From Xylophilus sp. (GTDB lineage Bacteria > Pseudomonadota > Gammaproteobacteria > Burkholderiales > Burkholderiaceae_C), in assembly GCA_009914555.1 (NCBI GenBank), contig WNDY01000033.1:1-52112 (forward strand): a stretch of DNA of 52,112 bases. The letters run 5' to 3'. The translations under genes were made by a program, and so were the position numbers. Below, one piece after another: positions 47,785 to 52,112 of the stretch (its first letter is position 1; the number at the start of each line of letters is the position of its first letter). Below the pieces are notes generated by a model that saw only the letters and a list, made by a program, of their open reading frames with translations, was not told the origin of the DNA and did no database searches.

Positions 47785-48345
47785 TCAGGAAATTATCGTT
47801 TCCAGTGCGGTGATCGCCTTTTCAGCAGCGAGGTGGAGCTCCGTGGCGCACTCTTTCACTTCGCCGACAGCCTTCATCATACCGACGCCATATGCACTTG
47901 GCCTAGGCATCGCAATGAGCCTGCTGACTCGGTCTTGATACGCCCCCTTAGCTGCAATCACAGAAATAAGAAGTGCAGCCGATTCAGGTCCGAAACAATC
48001 AATGAAAGGCATTGCTTGCGACAGTGCCAGCATTGGATTGAGAGTTTGTCTTTCGATATAGGGAATTACGCTTCCAGGACCTTTCGTCGAGGCGCTCTCA
48101 ATTTCGTTTGGAAGTTTGCTGGCCCGATCTCGAATGTCGCTGAGCTCCTGGATAAGAGGTTTAGCAAAGATGCTAGCGGTTCGCGCTCGATCGTCCGCAG
48201 CCTGTTTAGCGGGGACCTGAGCGATAGCAACAGCATTCTTAGCTGCCCTCAAGGCAGCAAACGCTGCGGCTGCGGATGCGAGTCCGCCAAACCACGTCGC
48301 TAGGTCCCCAACTGTCATGCTCCAAAAAGCTAGGTCACATCCCAT
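47785..48345 (-). CDS. Membrane-anchored hypothetical protein, opposite strand cargo
   Basis: Start ATG 48345 is preceded by GGGGAG at good spacing; ATG 48360 and 48315 are less well served. 186 residues. An N-terminal hydrophobic segment (LATWFGGLASAAAAFAAL) precedes a long helical domain (SIFAKPLIQELSDIRDRASK). Base composition is clearly lower in GC than the flanking genes, and the strand is opposite to the operon. It looks like a transferred cargo gene, perhaps expressed from the prophage. No family recognised. Confidence 0.65.
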   Translation of the reverse strand: MGCDLAFWSMTVGDLATWFGGLASAAAAFAALRAAKNAVAIAQVPAKQAADDRARTASIFAKPLIQELSDIRDRASKLPNEIESASTKGPGSVIPYIERQTLNPMLALSQAMPFIDCFGPESAALLISVIAAKGAYQDRVSRLIAMPRPSAYGVGMMKAVGEVKECATELHLAAEKAITALETIIS

Positions 48346-48419
48346 GCCTGAACTCCCCATCCATTTAAGTGCGCCGATGGTGCCTCAGCCCTTGCGCTTG
48401 GCGCAATCCGAGGCAGCAA

Positions 48420-48599
48420 TCATCGGGACGGCGGCCGGACGAACCACGGGTTGGTCGGCAGGGCGTTTCTATGCCAACAGACCTGGCAGGGGAAGTACTC
48501 GCCCTGCGCGTCGAATTTCCGGACGCGGTGCTTGGCCGGCATCCCGCAGCGCTCGCAGATCCAAGGTTCAGGATTCGCCGGGGGCTTCCGGTCATTCAT
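48420..48599 (-). CDS. Small zinc-finger protein
   Basis: 59 residues from ATG 48599, overlapping the end of the gene before it. Two Cys pairs, ICERCGMP and CQVCW, 20 residues apart form a likely zinc ribbon; Pro/Arg-rich ends (NDRKPPANPEPW; PWFVRPPSR). Not recognised beyond that. Confidence 0.6.
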   Translation of the reverse strand: MNDRKPPANPEPWICERCGMPAKHRVRKFDAQGEYFPCQVCWHRNALPTNPWFVRPPSR

Positions 48600-48816
48600 C
48601 GCTTGAACGCGGGCGTGAGCTGACCATAACTTCCGCGACTTCCTGTGCGTACTCGCGCAGTTGCGCTAGCGTTCCAAAGAGCAGGCCTACTGTTTCACGT
48701 TCGCCTGAGGCCAGGAGCACCTCATCAAGAAGGTATCGGTGGCTCTCCACCGACTCCACTCGAGCCGACCAGACGAATTCTCCAACGAACCCGGAAATGA
48801 CCTCTTTCTGTGACAT
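48592..48816 (-). CDS. Hypothetical protein, opposite-strand block
   Basis: 74 residues from ATG 48816. A beta-then-helix sequence (FVGEFVWSARVESVESHRYL, LAQLREYAQEVAEVMVSSR). It is coupled to the zinc-finger gene by an 8-base overlap. No family recognised. Confidence 0.55.
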   Translation of the reverse strand: MSQKEVISGFVGEFVWSARVESVESHRYLLDEVLLASGERETVGLLFGTLAQLREYAQEVAEVMVSSRPRSSDE

Positions 48817-48859
48817 AGCCCGGCTAGATTTTCAACTCAGTTCGCCGATGGTACACGGC

Positions 48860-49075
48860 TTAGGCAAGTTCGTTGGCCTTGAGCCTGCTTTCCGCGAGCG
48901 CGGTGGACATGGCCAGGCCTTCGTCGGAGATGCCGTTTGTCGCGCCCAGGTATTCGGGCTGGTCGCCCATCGTCCTCGGCATGCGGTAGAGGGCCCAAGC
49001 CACCACGCACCTACCGTCTATCCCCATCAGGGGCAGGCCGAGGTAGATCTCGAATTCACCATGGGTGATCTTCAT
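48860..49075 (-). CDS. Hypothetical protein, opposite-strand block
   Basis: 71 residues from ATG 49075 behind GGGGAGAG. MKITHGEFEIYLGLPLMGID, then RCVVAWALYRMP and a helical end. First gene of the minus-strand block that diverges from the integrase genes. The longer frame upstream is not credible. No family recognised. Confidence 0.6.
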   Translation of the reverse strand: MKITHGEFEIYLGLPLMGIDGRCVVAWALYRMPRTMGDQPEYLGATNGISDEGLAMSTALAESRLKANELA

Positions 49076-49148
49076 GGCGCTCTCCCCACTTATTACGGTC
49101 TGACGATGGTGCGCCGGACCCTCGCGACTATCAACCAGGAGGTGCGCC

Positions 49149-49376
49149 GTGGGCGCCGCTGAGCCGCATCCCTTTTTGAGCCTCGAAGAAGTCAAGGAAT
49201 TGACGGGCGCCGGGACCAAGCGCAAGATTCTAGCGAACCTGCGGAAGAACGGCATACGGCACTCGATCCGCGCCGATGGGTGGCCCTCGGTCGCCTGGGC
49301 AAACGTCGTGGGGACGGCTCTGGATCAGCTCACTGCCGGCCCAGCGAAGAAGTGGACTTCCAACAAGGCCGCCTGA
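49149..49376 (+). CDS. DUF4224 protein, probable excisionase/integrase partner
   Basis: 75 residues from GTG 49149 behind a very strong ribosome site (AGGAGGTG). FLSLEEVKELTGA then LRKNGIRHSIRADGWPSVAW is the DUF4224 signature, a small winged-helix-like DNA-binding family found directly before phage integrases. It ends two bases before the integrase ATG. It may be the directionality factor. Confidence 0.8.
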   Translation: MGAAEPHPFLSLEEVKELTGAGTKRKILANLRKNGIRHSIRADGWPSVAWANVVGTALDQLTAGPAKKWTSNKAA

Positions 49377-49377
49377 T

Positions 49378-50412
49378 ATGGGACGACGCTCTACCCGCCC
49401 CGACGCCATCCCCCGATTGCGCGCTCGACGCAAGCCATCGGGGACGCTCTATTACTACTATGACCTTGGGGGATCTCCGCGCCGCGAGGAGCCCCTGGGG
49501 AGCGACTATGGCCTTGCCATCCTGAAGTGGGCCGAGCTGGAACGCAGCCGGACTTCGGAGGACGTCGTCGCCCAGGTGGTAACGTTCGCCTACGTGGCAG
49601 ATCGATACCTTGCCGAGGTGGTGCCGACGAAGGCTACGCGCACGCAGAAGGACAACGTCCAGGAAATCGCCAAGCTCAAGGAGTTCTTCAACGACCCGCC
49701 GGCGCCGCTCGAAGTGATCGATCCGTCCGACGTGAAGCGCTACGTGAAATGGCGGAGCCAGACTGCCAAGGTACGGGCCAATCGCGAGAAGGCTCTCCTC
49801 TCGCATATCTGGAACTGGGCACGCGAAGAGGGCTACACGTCCAAGGCAAACCCTTGTGCGGGCGTCAAGGGCAACAAGGAATCGGGGCGAGACGTTTACA
49901 TCGAGGACGAGATTCTAGAGGCGGTCTATGCCAAGGCTTCCGAGCCCCTGAAGGATGCGCTCGACCTGGCCTACCTCACAGGGCAGCGCGTGGGTGATGT
50001 GCTCAGAATGGACGAGACGATGGTGCGGGATGGCTTCATCCAGGTGAAGCAGGGGAAGACCAACGCCAAGAACCGAATCAAGGTCATAGGGCAGCTCGCT
50101 GCCCTGCTGGCACGGATCCGCGCGAGAAAGGCCGCCTACCCGGTCCATGCCACACGCCTGATCGTCGGCGTGGACGGTCAGCCGCTGACCTACAACCAGC
50201 TGTACGACCACTTCCGGAACGCCCGGGAGGCGGCCGGCACCCTGGCAAAGGGCTTCCAGATGCGCGACCTGCGGGCGAAGGCCGGCACCGACAAGGCGGA
50301 TTCGGCAGGGGACATTCGAAAGGCCCAGGCCCAGCTCGGGCACACCACGGTCACCATGACCGAGCACTATGTGCGCAGGCGCAAGGGCGACAAGGTAACC
50401 CCCACAAAATAG
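49378..50412 (+). CDS. int: Tyrosine integrase
   Basis: 344 residues from ATG 49378. N-terminal arm-binding part (LYYYYDLGGSPRREEPLG), core-binding domain at about 65-160 and catalytic domain with Arg204 (TGQRVGDVL), Lys227 (QGKTNA), Arg299 in RDLRAK, His322 (LGHTT) and nucleophile Tyr331 (EHYVRRR). The usual His of box II (HxxR) is replaced by Arg296, a variant seen in some phage integrases. It would insert the phage at the tRNA-Leu fragment that follows. Confidence 0.93.
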   Translation: MGRRSTRPDAIPRLRARRKPSGTLYYYYDLGGSPRREEPLGSDYGLAILKWAELERSRTSEDVVAQVVTFAYVADRYLAEVVPTKATRTQKDNVQEIAKLKEFFNDPPAPLEVIDPSDVKRYVKWRSQTAKVRANREKALLSHIWNWAREEGYTSKANPCAGVKGNKESGRDVYIEDEILEAVYAKASEPLKDALDLAYLTGQRVGDVLRMDETMVRDGFIQVKQGKTNAKNRIKVIGQLAALLARIRARKAAYPVHATRLIVGVDGQPLTYNQLYDHFRNAREAAGTLAKGFQMRDLRAKAGTDKADSAGDIRKAQAQLGHTTVTMTEHYVRRRKGDKVTPTK

Positions 50413-50417
50413 CCGGA

Positions 50418-50497
50418 TTCCGGTCCGCAATTCATGGCCAACATCGAGCAATCGCGGGTGAAACCCACCATGATTTTATGGCGTTTGCGGACCGGAA
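50418..50497. repeat. 13-bp inverted repeat between integrase and att core
   Basis: TTCCGGTCCGCAA (50418-50430) and TTGCGGACCGGAA (50485-50497) are perfect inverted copies 54 bases apart. They lie in the arm region of the attachment site and are good candidates for arm-type integrase or excisionase sites; an mRNA hairpin after int is the alternative. Confidence 0.5.
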
Positions 50498-50535
50498 ATT
50501 GATCTAAGCTATTGTAATTATTGGACCATACGTCT

Positions 50536-50593
50536 GGACTCAAAATCCGCCGCCCTTAAAAGCGTGTGGGTTCGAGTCCCACTTCCGGCACCA
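50536..50593 (+). tRNA. 3' half of tRNA-Leu(CAA); attR core
   Basis: The anticodon arm GGA-CTCAAAA-TCC (anticodon CAA, 50541-50543), variable arm, T-arm (GTGGGTTCGAGTCCCAC) and acceptor end CTTCCGGC-A-CCA are intact. The 5' half, which should begin GCCGGAAG, is missing; phage sequence stands in its place. So this is the fragment left at one end after integration in the anticodon arm. The functional tRNA should be at the other prophage end, outside the window. Confidence 0.85.
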
Positions 50594-50612
50594 AAGATTT
50601 AGCGTCATTTCG

Positions 50613-50646
50613 AGCCAGGATTGCTTTTCGCAATCCTGGCTTTTTC
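50613..50646 (+). terminator. Intrinsic terminator of the tRNA-Leu locus
   Basis: AGCCAGGATTGC and GCAATCCTGGCT form a 12-bp stem with loop TTTTC, followed by TTTTC. It is the host terminator after the tRNA and marks chromosomal DNA to the right. Because the stem is perfect it may also act on the opposite strand. Confidence 0.85.
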
Positions 50647-50688
50647 ATATCGGGATCGAGGACCGACGTCCTCGATCGCGGGCATCGC

Positions 50689-51714
50689 TCAACGCATCGC
50701 CTTTCCCGCGTCCACATCCTTGATGAACTTGATCAGGCCCGTGAAGTAGGCCTGCTGATCGTCGTACATGGCCAGGTGCGAACCATTCGGACACAGGAGG
50801 AAGCGCCCCTGCGGTAGCTTCTTCGCCATCGATGCCATGTACTTTGGGTCCATGGTGTCGTAAGTGGCGCCGATCACCAGCGTAGGAACGGTGATCTTCG
50901 ACAGATCCTTGCTTCGATCCCACTTGGCCATCTTGCTGCCGATGCCCAGCTCGCTGGGGCCCTGCATTGACACGTACACCTGCTGGTTGAGGTGGGCGAA
51001 AGCACGCAGCACAGGATCCGGCCATTGCGCAGCCGGCATGCGGAGAATGTGTTTCTCGTAATGCTCGGGCATGAGGATGCCCATATAGTCCGGATCCTCC
51101 GTCTTGCCAGCGGCTTCCAGCTTCTTCAGTTTCGCGAGCTTGGCCTGGTCCATGGCCGGCATGAGCACCTGATGGGCATACGCGTCGTAAGCCGGGCCGC
51201 TGTCCATCATGTCGGAGATGATCAGGCCCTTGAGATGCTGCTGGTACTTCAGGGCATATTCGATGGCGATGGCACCACCCGCCGAATGCCCCAGCAAGTA
51301 GAAATTGTCCTTGTCCAGGTGCAATGCCTGGCGTACCTGCTCCACTTCGTCAGCAAAACGGGATAGATCCCACAAGGAATCATCCTTGGGCTGATCGCTA
51401 TAGGCCGAGCCAAGCTGGTCATAGTAGTAATACTCGATGCCCTGCCCCGGGAAAAAGCTATCGAAGACCTCGAAGTATTCGTGCGTGGCCCCCGGGCCTC
51501 CATGCAAGAGAAGGACTTTGATTTTGGGGTTGTTGCCCACACGCTTCGTCCACACCCGGAATTTTCCCTTGGGCGTGTCGATGGTGATCATCCTCGCCCC
51601 GCCCGCGAGCGGCGTTTCATCCTTGGGTGCATCGAAATAACTCGCCGGAGGTGCCGCATGAGCGAGGCCCGTCCAAAGCGCAAGAAGGCATACAAGGGCG
51701 AAAATGCGTCGCAT
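50689..51714 (-). CDS. Secreted alpha/beta hydrolase, proline iminopeptidase-like
   Basis: 341 residues with a Sec signal (MRRIFALVCLLALWTGLAHA, cut after AHA). Hydrolase motifs: LLLHGGPGATHEY (oxyanion loop, about 69-81), nucleophile Ser144 in LLGHSAGGAIA, Asp in GATYDTMDP and His in NGSHLAMYDD. HGGPG and the overall layout are those of prolyl aminopeptidases (S33), though the nucleophile motif is GHSAGG where many have GxSWG. A host gene beyond the prophage end. Confidence 0.88.
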   Translation of the reverse strand: MRRIFALVCLLALWTGLAHAAPPASYFDAPKDETPLAGGARMITIDTPKGKFRVWTKRVGNNPKIKVLLLHGGPGATHEYFEVFDSFFPGQGIEYYYYDQLGSAYSDQPKDDSLWDLSRFADEVEQVRQALHLDKDNFYLLGHSAGGAIAIEYALKYQQHLKGLIISDMMDSGPAYDAYAHQVLMPAMDQAKLAKLKKLEAAGKTEDPDYMGILMPEHYEKHILRMPAAQWPDPVLRAFAHLNQQVYVSMQGPSELGIGSKMAKWDRSKDLSKITVPTLVIGATYDTMDPKYMASMAKKLPQGRFLLCPNGSHLAMYDDQQAYFTGLIKFIKDVDAGKAMR

Positions 51715-51976
51715 CGCGTCGATCCTATGTCATGAATGAACACTATCGTGCGCCAGAGAAAGGCGAGCAATGCACGCTTTTGCCAAATATTGATCAAAAT
51801 CATCCATGGATCATCCCTGACCTATTCGACGCGCTCTCACGCCCCCCGACTTCCCGTGACAAGGGTATCGAATATCAAACCATCGCGTGCTCGCAGTAAA
51901 CGTCGATCGAATTTCCAAAACCGGCGCTACCAATAGGCGACCATCAGCTCGGAGACCCAGCCAGGCTGACGAACCT
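51715..51976. other. Host intergenic stretch, no convincing gene
   Basis: Upstream of the hydrolase gene and lower in GC. A plus-strand frame from ATG 51735 (MNEHYRAPEKGEQC) runs to 51899 but has no ribosome site. It probably holds the hydrolase promoter. Confidence 0.5.
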
Positions 51977-52112
51977 TGATCTTGCCCCCGTTTCACGGAC
52001 ACCCCTATAAGCGATTAACTATCGCAATAGGAGGTGGACGATGACCAAGAGCAAGGCAGGCAGAAAGGGGCAGGAGTTCAGCCTGGAGTTCAGGCAGCAG
52101 GCACTGTTGCGA
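51977..52112 (+). mobile_element. IS3-family insertion sequence, partial right copy
   Basis: Begins TGATCTTGCCCCCG at 51977 and runs off the window end. It is identical over its visible length to the copy at 1-316 but in the opposite direction. Contains the terminal repeat, leader and first 24 codons of orfA. Confidence 0.85.
52041..52112 (+). CDS. IS3-family transposase OrfA, partial (5' 24 codons)
   Basis: ATG 52041 behind AGGAGGTGG; the residues MTKSKAGRKGQEFSLEF onwards equal the start of the left copy. The gene continues beyond the window. Confidence 0.85.
   Translation, partial: MTKSKAGRKGQEFSLEFRQQALLR

Noticed and set aside
47620..48303. 227-codon plus-strand frame
   Set aside because: Begins inside a real gene in another frame and is antisense to the membrane-anchored protein at 47785-48345.
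51735..51899. Plus-strand frame starting MNEHYRAPEKGEQC
   Set aside because: No ribosome site and only 55 codons in a host intergenic region; weak.
1..52112. CRISPR array or restriction-modification genes
   Set aside because: No regularly spaced direct repeats and no methylase or endonuclease motif sets of that kind were seen on either strand.

Overview
The window is almost entirely one integrated, lambda-like siphophage genome (about 0.9 to 50.6 kb) in a GC-rich gammaproteobacterium. Codon use and gene style suggest the Xanthomonadales (Rhodanobacter/Luteibacter/Dyella-like); that host guess is inference. The tail type is recognisable from direct counterparts of lambda J, I, K, L, M, H, G/GT and V. 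Temperate life is shown by a divergent cI/cro pair, a tyrosine integrase and a target tRNA-Leu fragment.

Layout. 1-316: end of an IS3-family element cutting an AlbA_2-type gene. 0.9-2.7 kb: cargo (a SRAP-family protein and two unknowns). 2.7-18.6 kb, minus strand: tail fibre with an S74 chaperone, tail-tip proteins, gpJ, tail assembly proteins, tape measure, G/GT with a -1 frameshift site, tail tube, terminator and head-tail joining genes. 18.6-25.1 kb: capsid, scaffold, head morphogenesis protein, portal, large and small terminase. 25.1-26.7 kb: lysis (Rz/Rz1, SAR-type lysozyme, holin-like protein, small membrane peptides). 26.7-30.2 kb: metallophosphoesterase, nucleotide kinase, a structured non-coding stretch, unknowns and a VRR-NUC nuclease. 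30.25-30.5 kb: a large inverted repeat that may be an origin or operator cluster. 30.5-35.8 kb: prim-pol/helicase, a DksA-like finger protein, a CII-like protein, small membrane proteins and cro.

Control. Between cro and cI lie three 16-bp operator-like palindromes, and two more lie at the leftward-type early promoter near 37.37 kb (consensus GATTAG-N4-CTTGAC). This repeats the OR/OL logic of lambda. The rightward-type transcript (minus strand here) runs from cro through replication and lysis to head and tail. The other early transcript (plus strand) runs from 37.4 kb through small genes, a Sak4-like ATPase, a DUF669 protein, a PD-(D/E)XK nuclease and a helicase, then many small unknown genes, to a DUF4224 protein and the integrase at 50.4 kb. 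Several intrinsic terminators sit inside the late operon, so antitermination or partial read-through is likely.

The right end is attR-like: only the 3' half of a tRNA-Leu(CAA) follows the integrase, so the intact tRNA and attL should be outside the window on the left. After it come a host terminator, a secreted alpha/beta hydrolase and a second, oppositely oriented copy of the same IS element. The most unusual items are a membrane protein ending in a copy of the tape-measure C-terminus, three small antisense genes with look-alike promoters, the inverted repeat at 30.3 kb, and a pair of hairpins with different stems but the same loop at 28.6 kb.
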